A stretch of 11,596 nucleotides of DNA, from contig JAMOMX010000219.1 of assembly GCA_027066935.1 (NCBI GenBank), positions 1-11,596 of the forward strand, given 5' to 3'. This DNA comes from Sulfurimonas sp. (GTDB lineage: Bacteria > Campylobacterota > Campylobacteria > Campylobacterales > Sulfurimonadaceae). This document shows positions 1 to 6,446 of this stretch, in pieces (position 1 is the first letter of the stretch; the number at the start of each line of letters is the position of its first letter). The notes under the pieces are model-generated. The model had not been told where the DNA came from. It worked only from the letters and a program-made list of their open reading frames with translations, and ran no database searches. The position numbers and the translations under genes were made by a program.

Positions 1-518
1 TTTCTGCTTAATCCAACAAGAAGTGCACCGATGATGGTAGATCCAGCTCTACTAGTTCCAGGTATTAATGCAAAAATTTGTGCAAACCCTATTATTAGTG
101 ATTGTTTTGTAGTTATTTTTTCAACATCATCGATTGTATCTTTATCTTCTTTTATAAAAAACTTCTCAACTACTAAAAATATTATACCACCAACTATAAA
201 CATAATGGCGACAATTTTGATATCAAAAAGTTCTTTTATTTGTGAAGAAAAAATAAATCCTACAATAGCAATTGGGAGAAAAGCTAAAAATATTTTAGTC
301 CATAAACTGATATGCTTAATCGTGAATTTATCTTTATAGTTGAATAAAACAGCAAAAATAGCAGCAAATTGTATAATTACCTGATAGGCTTTTGTAACGC
401 TATTTTGATCAATACCTAAAAATTTGCTAGCTACTATTAGATGCCCTGTTGAAGAGATTGGTAAAAACTCAGTAAAGCCTTGAATGATGCCTAAAAGTAT
501 TGAATCTAATATTGTCAT
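1..518 (-). CDS. uppP: Undecaprenyl-diphosphatase UppP/BacA (partial, C-terminus beyond left edge)
   Basis: Integral membrane enzyme that dephosphorylates undecaprenyl pyrophosphate to the monophosphate, recycling the lipid carrier for peptidoglycan and other surface glycans; loss or overexpression affects bacitracin sensitivity. Reading from ATG at 518-516, 172 codons are visible of a family usually about 260-270 residues long. The N-terminal signature QGFTEFLPISSTGHL (residues 13-27) carries the (E/Q)xxxE motif as Q13/E17, and the second signature PGTSRAGST lies at residues 153-161. Hydrophobic segments lie near residues 44-60, 73-91, 102-118 and 139-152, as expected for a polytopic protein. 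A good ribosome binding site (GAGAGGG) lies 5-6 bases upstream of this ATG on the minus strand, which supports the start. The gene is divergent from the cytochrome cluster and looks like an unrelated housekeeping neighbour. The identification is secure; only the C-terminal third is missing. Confidence 0.95.
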   Translation of the reverse strand, partial: MTILDSILLGIIQGFTEFLPISSTGHLIVASKFLGIDQNSVTKAYQVIIQFAAIFAVLFNYKDKFTIKHISLWTKIFLAFLPIAIVGFIFSSQIKELFDIKIVAIMFIVGGIIFLVVEKFFIKEDKDTIDDVEKITTKQSLIIGFAQIFALIPGTSRAGSTIIGALLVGLSR

Positions 519-546
519 ATATCCCTCTCATAATTATGAATTTGAT

Positions 547-552
547 ATTTTA
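547..552 (-). promoter_or_regulatory. Possible -10 box of the uppP promoter
   Basis: On the minus strand this reads TAAAAT, about 28 bases upstream of the uppP ATG. Transcription would start near 540 and give a short leader holding the GAGAGGG ribosome binding site. Campylobacterota sigma-70 promoters rely mainly on the -10 box and AT-rich upstream DNA, so the lack of a clear -35 is not an objection. In such AT-rich sequence a single six-base match is weak evidence. Confidence 0.3.
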
Positions 553-610
553 TCATTTAAATATTTAACTTACCTCGAGTAAATAAAATTTTAACAATTA
601 TGCTTTTCAA

Positions 611-641
611 AATGAATTTAACTTTCAGATTTAAATTCATT
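611..641. repeat. Perfect 11-bp inverted repeat with 9-nt spacer in the divergent intergenic region
   Basis: The arm AATGAATTTAA (611-621) and its exact reverse complement TTAAATTCATT (631-641) flank a 9-base spacer. The repeat sits in the only sizeable gene-free stretch (519-718), between divergent uppP and the first cytochrome gene, about 40-70 bases upstream of the candidate cytochrome promoter. Neither side carries the T-run expected of a rho-independent terminator. An operator for a dimeric regulator or a weak transcript hairpin are the obvious options. The low complexity of the DNA makes chance a real possibility. The rest of 519-718 holds only the two candidate promoters and the junction at 708-721. 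Confidence 0.55.
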
Positions 642-679
642 AATAAAGATAACTTAAATTAAATTATGGTAAAGTAATA

Positions 680-685
680 TATATT
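680..685 (+). promoter_or_regulatory. Possible -10 box for the cytochrome cluster
   Basis: TATATT lies 33 bases upstream of the GTG at 719 and would place the transcription start near 692. The next three genes are almost contiguous, so one promoter here could serve all of them. TATGGT at 665-670 is an alternative. The call rests on position and base composition only. Confidence 0.3.
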
Positions 686-707
686 GAATAAGTTTTTTTT
701 AAATATT

Positions 708-721
708 AGGGGTGCTTAGTG
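708..721 (+). promoter_or_regulatory. Ribosome binding site and stop/start-like junction of the first 5-heme cytochrome gene
   Basis: AGGGG at 708-712 is a Shine-Dalgarno match 6 bases before the GTG start. The same bases read in frame as Arg-Gly-Ala-stop (AGG GGT GCT TAG), with the TAG overlapping the GTG by one base. At 5649-5662 the real C-terminus of the large cytochrome also reads Arg-Gly-Ala-stop (AGA GGT GCT TAA) and overlaps the ATG of the second 5-heme gene by one base. The two 14-base stretches differ at two positions. This supports GTG 719 as the start and suggests that a tail of a large-cytochrome-like gene once preceded this copy. Confidence 0.55.
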
Positions 722-1384
722 CTAAAAATCATGCAAATAGTTTTCATTTTACTAGTATCAAAAGCCATGCTAAATGCTAGCATGGAAGGCTCCAAGCATG
801 ATTTAGGTAATACAAACTTTTATGGAGGCACGGGTGGCAGTACACAAATATGCGTATATTGCCATACCCCCCACAGCAGCAATATTGATATAAAACATGC
901 TTTATGGAATAGAGGTATTACAGATGATAGTGTTTTTGTTCTTTATGGCGATGTAGCAGGTGTGCCAAATAATTCTTCTTTGGTTTGTTTGAGTTGTCAT
1001 GATGGTGTTAGCGGTTTAGGTCAAACAAGTGCTGTAGCTTATGGACATATGCATAATCTATACAACAGCCCTGGATCTGGAGCATTTACTGGTTCAGCTT
1101 CTCCAAATTGTTACGCCTGTCATTTTAGTGGAGAGATGTATCCTGGTACAGAGTGGACTATTGGACCTGATTTAACTGATGATCATCCTATCTCTGTATC
1201 TTACGCAGATGCGGTAACCAATTTTCCAGGTAAATTTCATCCATCTCCACAGAATAATCTTAGGTTAGATAATGGAAATGTCGAGTGTGTATCTTGTCAC
1301 GACCCTCATAAAGTAGATACGACTTATTTTTTAAGAATATCAAATCAAAATAGTGACTTATGTAAATCATGTCATATTCAATAA
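719..1384 (+). CDS. Secreted 5-heme c-type cytochrome (copy A)
   Basis: A 221-residue protein with five CxxCH heme-attachment motifs at residues 45-49, 90-94, 131-135, 190-194 and 215-219. The first, second and fourth sit in the phrases CVYCHTPH, CLSCHDG and CVSCHDPH typical of the doubled-CxxCH / cytochrome c3-like families. The N-terminus (residues 1-20, ending MLNA) looks like a signal peptide, so hemes would be attached outside the cytoplasm. Eight further histidines lie in the mature part (27, 52, 60, 110, 112, 156, 174, 197), enough for bis-histidine ligation of all five hemes. The last heme motif ends two residues before the C-terminus. The GTG start is chosen because it has a good ribosome binding site and aligns exactly with the ATG of the paralogue at 5660. 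The gene lies 13 bases upstream of the 10-heme gene. The likely role is electron transfer in the periplasm or at the surface; redox partners are unknown. Confidence 0.9.
   Translation: MLKIMQIVFILLVSKAMLNASMEGSKHDLGNTNFYGGTGGSTQICVYCHTPHSSNIDIKHALWNRGITDDSVFVLYGDVAGVPNNSSLVCLSCHDGVSGLGQTSAVAYGHMHNLYNSPGSGAFTGSASPNCYACHFSGEMYPGTEWTIGPDLTDDHPISVSYADAVTNFPGKFHPSPQNNLRLDNGNVECVSCHDPHKVDTTYFLRISNQNSDLCKSCHIQ
1103..1384 (+). repeat. Near-identical 3' half of 5-heme gene, copy A
   Basis: These 282 bases align without gaps to 6047-6328. A hand count gives 14 mismatches (about 95% identity), and most of them are synonymous. The two longest identical runs are each about 60 bases. Upstream of position 1103 the two genes are clearly more diverged and differ in length by one codon. 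Confidence 0.9.
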
Positions 1385-1397
1385 AAAAAACCTAAGT

Positions 1398-4300
1398 ATG
1401 AAAAAATTAAAATCTATAATAATATTTTTGTTTCTTTATCTAACTTGTTTCCAGTCAGTTGCAAATGCTGAATTTCATCATGTAGATGATTGTTATGTTT
1501 GTCATGATTTTAGTAAAATGTTTGATAGTTGGACAGATCCTACTGCTAATGAATTTGGGATTAGATCCGTAATCCAAACACCTAATAGTGGTGATAGAGA
1601 GGTTGTTTTTAGAGATAGAAACTATCTTGATGATAACTACACAGATCATGCAGATGGAGATACATTATACAATGGTATCTGTGAAGTGTGTCATACCGTA
1701 AATAATCATCATCGTAATGATGGAGGTGATAATACTGCTCACTTTGATGGACAAAAATGTACAGCATGTCATCTACACGAAAATGAATTTGCTCCACCTC
1801 TACAACAAGCTCATCGCACTCATCTAGATTATCGTGGTAAGGGACCGTTAATTCAAGATTGTACAGTTTGTCATATACCTCCACTTGATTTAGATGCTAG
1901 TTATGAGTTTTCTAATGATACAACTCAAAGCCCTATATTTAGAGATGGAAATACCTTAGCTACAACTAATGCTTGTGATAACTGTCATAGCCCATGGGGT
2001 GCTTATCCTGGTGGAGTTGAAGCTGAAGCACTTATGCTTTCATCCACTGGTGCTAAGGCTAATTTTAGAACAGGTATATATAAAAGTGATGGATTTACAC
2101 TAAAAGATGGTAAAGAGAAGTGGTGTATCACTTGTCATGATGATAAACCTTCTACATCACACTATGATGCTGATCCAGCAACTACACCTACACCTTTTAC
2201 TATAGATTATCGGACATCAGCATTTAATTGGTATGGATATAATGGTGGTACTGTTTGGAGTGATAGGGCTGGAGCAAGTGCAGTTGCTCACCAACGCAAT
2301 AATGGTGGCGGTCCTTCAAATAATGATTATATGACATTTGACTTCAATGTGACTCAAACCGGTAGCTATATGTTCTCGACGCAATGGGATGGTGATTACT
2401 CAACCTGTAGTGTGATAGATGGGAGTCGCCCTCTCCTCATTTCGCTAACTGACGCTAGCGGTACTACGCTTAAGAGTTACACACAAAGCGGAATATCTCC
2501 AGAATTTAGCGAGATGGCTATTTTTGATGTTGTTGCTGGTCAGGCACAGCTAAAAGTGCAAAAAGATAATATAACCTGCGCAGTTAATATTGGTCCAATT
2601 AAAATAGATCCTCAGGCTGGGAGTGGTGGGACAGTTGTAATTGCTCCTATGATTACAGGCGATAACAAGACATGGGGTTATTATGCAACTGGTCACGGGG
2701 TCAGTGGGGTATTATGCACAGAATGTCATGATACAAGTAAAAAACACATAGATTATGATAGACGTACATATAATATGGCTATTGGAAGATTTAATATTAT
2801 CAACCAGTGGGGAGACAGTTACCGATTAAAAACTAATGATCCGATATCTGGCGCATCCCTTTGTGCCCGTTGTCATGATATGGAGATGATATGGGTAACT
2901 GGTGGTGAAAAAAGTACTCAGACGAACTATCGAGGTCTTGCAAATTTACACTCATATCATATGGCTGTGGCTAATGGAACTTCACAAGGTGGTGATAGCG
3001 ACTGGGATGGTGTGGTTGACAGCGATTCGCGTTGTATCAGTTGTCATAATGTCCACGGCTCTACCAAGCCTCATATGTTTAGAGATGGCAACTTAGTAAG
3101 TACCCCATACACGACGGATAAAAAGCCGATGTATTCACACGGTTATGAGGTTTATACAAAAGCGACGTGGCAGCCGGTATTACAAGGCGGAGAGTACGAA
3201 ATATTCGCTCGATGGCCGGCAGTTGCAGGGGCGGCGACCAATGCTCCTTTTGTGATAAAAGGCTCGGAAATTTTTTCAACTACTGTTATTGTAGATCAAA
3301 CGGCTAATGCCGATACATGGGTGTCATTGGGAACTTATGCTCTTAGTGATGACAACCTAAGTCGCGTCATTCTTCACGAAAAAGAGACTGATGGAACAAT
3401 TGTTGCCGATGCTATCAGGTTTGTTAGTGCTGGAGAAACTGTTACTGTGGATAATACTGATGCTAATTATAGCACACTAGGAACTGTTACTAGTGTTTTA
3501 GGTAGCGGTGGGTTCAATAACAACTACGACACTATTGCGGCAGGAGTAACTGCATTATTAGATGATGTTCTTGATATTAATACCTCACCTACTGATTATG
3601 GTAAACCGTTGTTAGTTGAACAGCGAAATATTCTTATGGGGGCTAAAGGTGTGGATATTGGATCATGGACTCACCTAAATGGAATCTGTAGAAGTTGTCA
3701 TAATAGCGATGATGAAAATTCAGGCACTTCAAATGAAAATAATATTATACCTTTTACTGGACCAAAGATTTTAAATCGTTTTGAAGAGAAACGATGGGTG
3801 CTTAATGATGGAACTGAAGATGCAGAGATCTATATAACAGCGCGTGATTATGACAGCAATATTAGTTCTGTTACGCTAGATTTGGCACCAATCGGAGGTG
3901 GTGTAGTTGCCATGAATTCGATGGGACAGCAATTGTACCACTATACGATTCCCGGTAGTATGATCAATGGTCTTTCTGATATCAGTTATGAACTATCAAT
4001 CACTGTGGTTGATACGGATGGACAGAGTGTCACGGATGAGACCTATCTATTTCCTAAAGATGGTGCAGATACTATTTATCTTGATACAAATGATGCAGAA
4101 GTACACAATATCAATCTTACCCGATTTGCCATAAGAATGGATGGTCAATCATCTAATGGAAGACTTCCTAGTATTGACATTAACTACTTTGGTCCGGGAT
4201 ATCGCTTTAGTGCGGTTGAAGCAGAACTTGCTAATATGTATGGTATTTGGCGACCAGAGATCCCAACGAGTGGCAGATACGAAGTTTACGGCTTTTGGGA

Positions 4301-5660
4301 TGATCTTACAGGGGCTACATTGGGTGTCTTTTCCAATATTTGGACATTACCTACAGGTGCTGTAAAGTATACGGTTTATGCATCTGATGGAACTCATGAA
4401 ATTATAAAAGATCAAACAGTTGGTGGTGGAGGATGGAACTATATCGGCACCTTCAGCTTCCTGGACGATGAGAGTAACTATGTGCGTCAGGAAACAAGTA
4501 GCAATATTACTATGATATTTGACGCAATGAAATTTGTAAGAGTAAATTCTAGCCCACTAGTAAGACTAAGTGCCTCTCAATTAGGTAAAAAGACACGAAT
4601 AATAGCTAAAACTACAGATCGTGTAATTTTATCAGCAATTGGATCGGATTATGATTCTGATGATACAGTTAGGACATTGACATATGATTGGAGTGCCAAT
4701 AGTGCAGAGATATTGGATAATGGATTTGTAGTAGATGATGGTTTTTATGGAGAGAAATTTAGTTTTGACTCATCATCATTATCAGTAGGCTTTCATGAAG
4801 TGCAAGTAACTGTAACAGATTCTCATGGAGCATCAACCACAGTTAAACTTGCACTTCAAGTATTAGACTCATATCCGGTACTCACAGCAGTAGATACTGA
4901 TGGTGATGGTATCAATGATGATGTAGAAGGTTTTACAGACTTCGATGAAGATGGTCTTCCAAATTACCTAGATGCAGACAATACCTTTAATCAAATACCA
5001 GCAGGCTCACTAAATATAGTGACCCAAGAAGGATTAGAGATACGCATAGGTTCAACTGCATTAGCTGTTGACTCTAACGATAGTGTTATTACGACATTAG
5101 AGCTAAATACTTCAGGAACAGGTGGTGAGAATGGACTGTTTGATGGAGCTATAAATATAGGTGGTATATTTGACTTTGATATTATTGGTCTTCAGGCAGT
5201 AGGACAAACCGTAAAAGTAGTATTGCCTTTACAAGACAATGCTAATATTACAGCAGGTGCTACTTACCAAAAATATGATGAAAATACAGGCTGGAAAGCC
5301 TTTGTGGAAGATATTAATAATGCTTTACATTCTGCATCTTCTGTAGCAGGAATATGTCCTATTCCTGATTCTGTAAGTTATGCTGCAGGATTGAATGTAG
5401 GGGATGATTGTATTCAAGTAACTATACAAGACGGTGGACCAAATGATGCAGATGGATTAGTAAATGCCGAGGTAAAAGATCCTGGTGGTATATTTGGAGT
5501 ACTAACTAGTGAAACTCAAGAAGAAGATAAAGCTATAGTTGAAAGTATTACATATACTCCAAAAAGTAGTGGCGGAAGTGGATCATTTACTTTATATTCA
5601 TTGTTAATATTAGGATTATTTGGTATTGTAGGTGCTTTAGCACGTCAAAGAGGTGCTTAA
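1398..5660 (+). CDS. Very large secreted 10-heme cytochrome with beta-sandwich modules and a C-terminal sorting signal
   Basis: A 1420-residue protein. The signal peptide spans residues 1-24 (ends VANA). Ten CxxCH motifs start at residues 32, 95, 121, 155, 193, 243, 440, 489, 546 and 764, that is 6+3+1 hemes. Between the clusters lie a jelly-roll-like module (about 277-402) and two golvesin-like modules (about 580-676 and 931-1048, each with a DQT...W..LGT/IGT...DA..FV pattern). Then come an Ig/PKD-like domain (about 1075-1157), aspartate-rich calcium-binding-type repeats (1166-1195), a domain resembling choice-of-anchor U (about 1200-1366, with EDINNA and QDGGPNDADG), and a tail of SSGGSGS, a hydrophobic helix (about 1399-1415) and RQRGA. 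That tail resembles GlyGly-CTERM sorting signals. The start at 1398 is preferred over an in-frame ATG at 1353 because the signal peptide begins there, although its ribosome binding site is weak (CCTAAG). The stop overlaps the next ATG by one base. The likely role is a surface-attached electron-transfer protein that binds a polymer or cell-surface glycan; the ligand is unknown. Confidence 0.9.
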   Translation: MKKLKSIIIFLFLYLTCFQSVANAEFHHVDDCYVCHDFSKMFDSWTDPTANEFGIRSVIQTPNSGDREVVFRDRNYLDDNYTDHADGDTLYNGICEVCHTVNNHHRNDGGDNTAHFDGQKCTACHLHENEFAPPLQQAHRTHLDYRGKGPLIQDCTVCHIPPLDLDASYEFSNDTTQSPIFRDGNTLATTNACDNCHSPWGAYPGGVEAEALMLSSTGAKANFRTGIYKSDGFTLKDGKEKWCITCHDDKPSTSHYDADPATTPTPFTIDYRTSAFNWYGYNGGTVWSDRAGASAVAHQRNNGGGPSNNDYMTFDFNVTQTGSYMFSTQWDGDYSTCSVIDGSRPLLISLTDASGTTLKSYTQSGISPEFSEMAIFDVVAGQAQLKVQKDNITCAVNIGPIKIDPQAGSGGTVVIAPMITGDNKTWGYYATGHGVSGVLCTECHDTSKKHIDYDRRTYNMAIGRFNIINQWGDSYRLKTNDPISGASLCARCHDMEMIWVTGGEKSTQTNYRGLANLHSYHMAVANGTSQGGDSDWDGVVDSDSRCISCHNVHGSTKPHMFRDGNLVSTPYTTDKKPMYSHGYEVYTKATWQPVLQGGEYEIFARWPAVAGAATNAPFVIKGSEIFSTTVIVDQTANADTWVSLGTYALSDDNLSRVILHEKETDGTIVADAIRFVSAGETVTVDNTDANYSTLGTVTSVLGSGGFNNNYDTIAAGVTALLDDVLDINTSPTDYGKPLLVEQRNILMGAKGVDIGSWTHLNGICRSCHNSDDENSGTSNENNIIPFTGPKILNRFEEKRWVLNDGTEDAEIYITARDYDSNISSVTLDLAPIGGGVVAMNSMGQQLYHYTIPGSMINGLSDISYELSITVVDTDGQSVTDETYLFPKDGADTIYLDTNDAEVHNINLTRFAIRMDGQSSNGRLPSIDINYFGPGYRFSAVEAELANMYGIWRPEIPTSGRYEVYGFWDDLTGATLGVFSNIWTLPTGAVKYTVYASDGTHEIIKDQTVGGGGWNYIGTFSFLDDESNYVRQETSSNITMIFDAMKFVRVNSSPLVRLSASQLGKKTRIIAKTTDRVILSAIGSDYDSDDTVRTLTYDWSANSAEILDNGFVVDDGFYGEKFSFDSSSLSVGFHEVQVTVTDSHGASTTVKLALQVLDSYPVLTAVDTDGDGINDDVEGFTDFDEDGLPNYLDADNTFNQIPAGSLNIVTQEGLEIRIGSTALAVDSNDSVITTLELNTSGTGGENGLFDGAINIGGIFDFDIIGLQAVGQTVKVVLPLQDNANITAGATYQKYDENTGWKAFVEDINNALHSASSVAGICPIPDSVSYAAGLNVGDDCIQVTIQDGGPNDADGLVNAEVKDPGGIFGVLTSETQEEDKAIVESITYTPKSSGGSGSFTLYSLLILGLFGIVGALARQRGA

Positions 5661-6328
5661 TGTTAAAAACCATACAAATAATTTTTATATTGTTAGTATT
5701 AAAAGTTATGCTAACTGCTAGCATGAGTGGTTCTAAGCATGATTTGAGTGCAACCAATTTTTATGGACCTTCTCCAGGCTCAACTACAGAAATATGTGTA
5801 TTTTGTCATACACCACATGCCAGTAGTACTACTATTGACGGTCCTTTATGGAATAGGAATATTACAGACACTGGTGCATTTATTCTTTATAGTGGAGTAG
5901 CAGGTGTACCAAATAACCCTTCACTAATTTGCTTAAGTTGCCATGATGGAGTTAATGCAAATGCAGATATGAGTGCTGTAGATGCACAAGATTCACATTA
6001 TGTTATTAACTCTCCTGGAGCTGGGCATGGTGTAGATTCAGCTACCCCAAATTGTTATGCATGTCATTTTAGTGGAGAGATGTACCCTGGTACAGAGTGG
6101 ACTATTGGCCCTGATTTAACTGATGACCATCCTGTTTCTGTATCTTATGCAAATGCGGTAACCAATTTTCCAGGTAAATTTCATCCATCTCCACAGAATA
6201 ATCTTAGGTTAGACAATGGAAATGTTGAGTGTATATCTTGTCACGATCCTCATAAAGTAGATACGACTTATTTTTTAAGAATATCAAATCAAAATAGTGA
6301 CTTATGTAAATCTTGTCATATTCAATAA
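5660..6328 (+). CDS. Secreted 5-heme c-type cytochrome (copy B)
   Basis: A 222-residue paralogue of the protein encoded at 719-1384, with CxxCH motifs at residues 46-50, 91-95, 132-136, 191-195 and 216-220 and the same type of signal peptide (residues 1-20, ending VMLTA). Six non-motif histidines are shared with copy A (27, 53, 113, 157, 175 and 198 here), which makes them the best candidates for distal heme ligands. The first 130 residues have diverged while the last 90 are nearly identical. The ATG overlaps the stop of the 10-heme gene (TAATG) and is preceded by AGAGG, so translation is probably coupled to that gene and the products are probably made together. It is followed by 118 bases without a gene, which ends the cluster. 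The function is inferred to be electron transfer with the 10-heme protein; direct partners cannot be read from the sequence. Confidence 0.9.
   Translation: MLKTIQIIFILLVLKVMLTASMSGSKHDLSATNFYGPSPGSTTEICVFCHTPHASSTTIDGPLWNRNITDTGAFILYSGVAGVPNNPSLICLSCHDGVNANADMSAVDAQDSHYVINSPGAGHGVDSATPNCYACHFSGEMYPGTEWTIGPDLTDDHPVSVSYANAVTNFPGKFHPSPQNNLRLDNGNVECISCHDPHKVDTTYFLRISNQNSDLCKSCHIQ
6047..6328 (+). repeat. Near-identical 3' half of 5-heme gene, copy B
   Basis: Direct-repeat partner of 1103-1384, at a constant offset of 4944 bases (about 95% identity by hand count). The homology stops just after the stop codon on the 3' side. The two copies flank the 10-heme gene in direct orientation, so recombination between them would delete one 5-heme gene equivalent and the whole 10-heme gene. 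Confidence 0.9.
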
Positions 6329-6397
6329 AATACTCTAAATTCTAAACATAGTATCTTTCTAAATTTATAAAAATGAAATAATTTAAATATTTTTCGA

Positions 6398-6403
6398 TAT
6401 AAT
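6398..6403 (+). promoter_or_regulatory. Probable -10 box for the aminotransferase-hisZ-like operon
   Basis: A consensus TATAAT preceded by a T-rich run (TTTTTCGA), as is common for Campylobacterota sigma-70 promoters. The start of transcription would be near 6410, giving a leader of about 36 bases with AGGA at 6436-6439, seven bases before the ATG. The box lies in the 118-base gap after the cytochrome cluster, so the aminotransferase probably has its own promoter. Confidence 0.6.
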
Positions 6404-6446
6404 ACGAAGTTTTAATTTATAATATAAACTTCACTAGGAATCCAAT

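Noticed and set aside
31..339. Plus-strand open frame of 102 codons at the left edge
   Set aside because: It lies antisense to uppP, whose motifs are clear on the minus strand; its product is low-complexity and has no ribosome binding site.
566..590. Imperfect inverted repeat around CTCGAG upstream of uppP
   Set aside because: Only a 4-bp arm (TTAC/GTAA) is exact; flanking pairs are broken, as expected by chance in this composition.
1353..1397. Upstream in-frame ATG for the 10-heme protein
   Set aside because: It lies within the previous cytochrome gene and would put 15 residues before an otherwise ideal signal peptide starting at 1398.
1609..1884. Minus-strand open frame rich in His, Tyr and Asp
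   Set aside because: A shadow of the heme-rich coding sequence: the composition is the reverse complement of repeated Asp/His/Asn codons, and no start signal is visible.
1398..5660. Possible non-canonical heme sites (CX3CH, CX4CH) and catalytic CX2CK motif
   Set aside because: The other cysteines (residues 337, 394, 1320 and 1338) are not followed by a suitable Cys-His, so only ten canonical sites are supported and no known enzyme signature is seen.
6329..6360. Possible terminator hairpin after the cytochrome cluster (ATACT...AGTAT)
   Set aside because: Only a 5-bp AT-rich stem with a long loop and no clear U-run; too weak to call.
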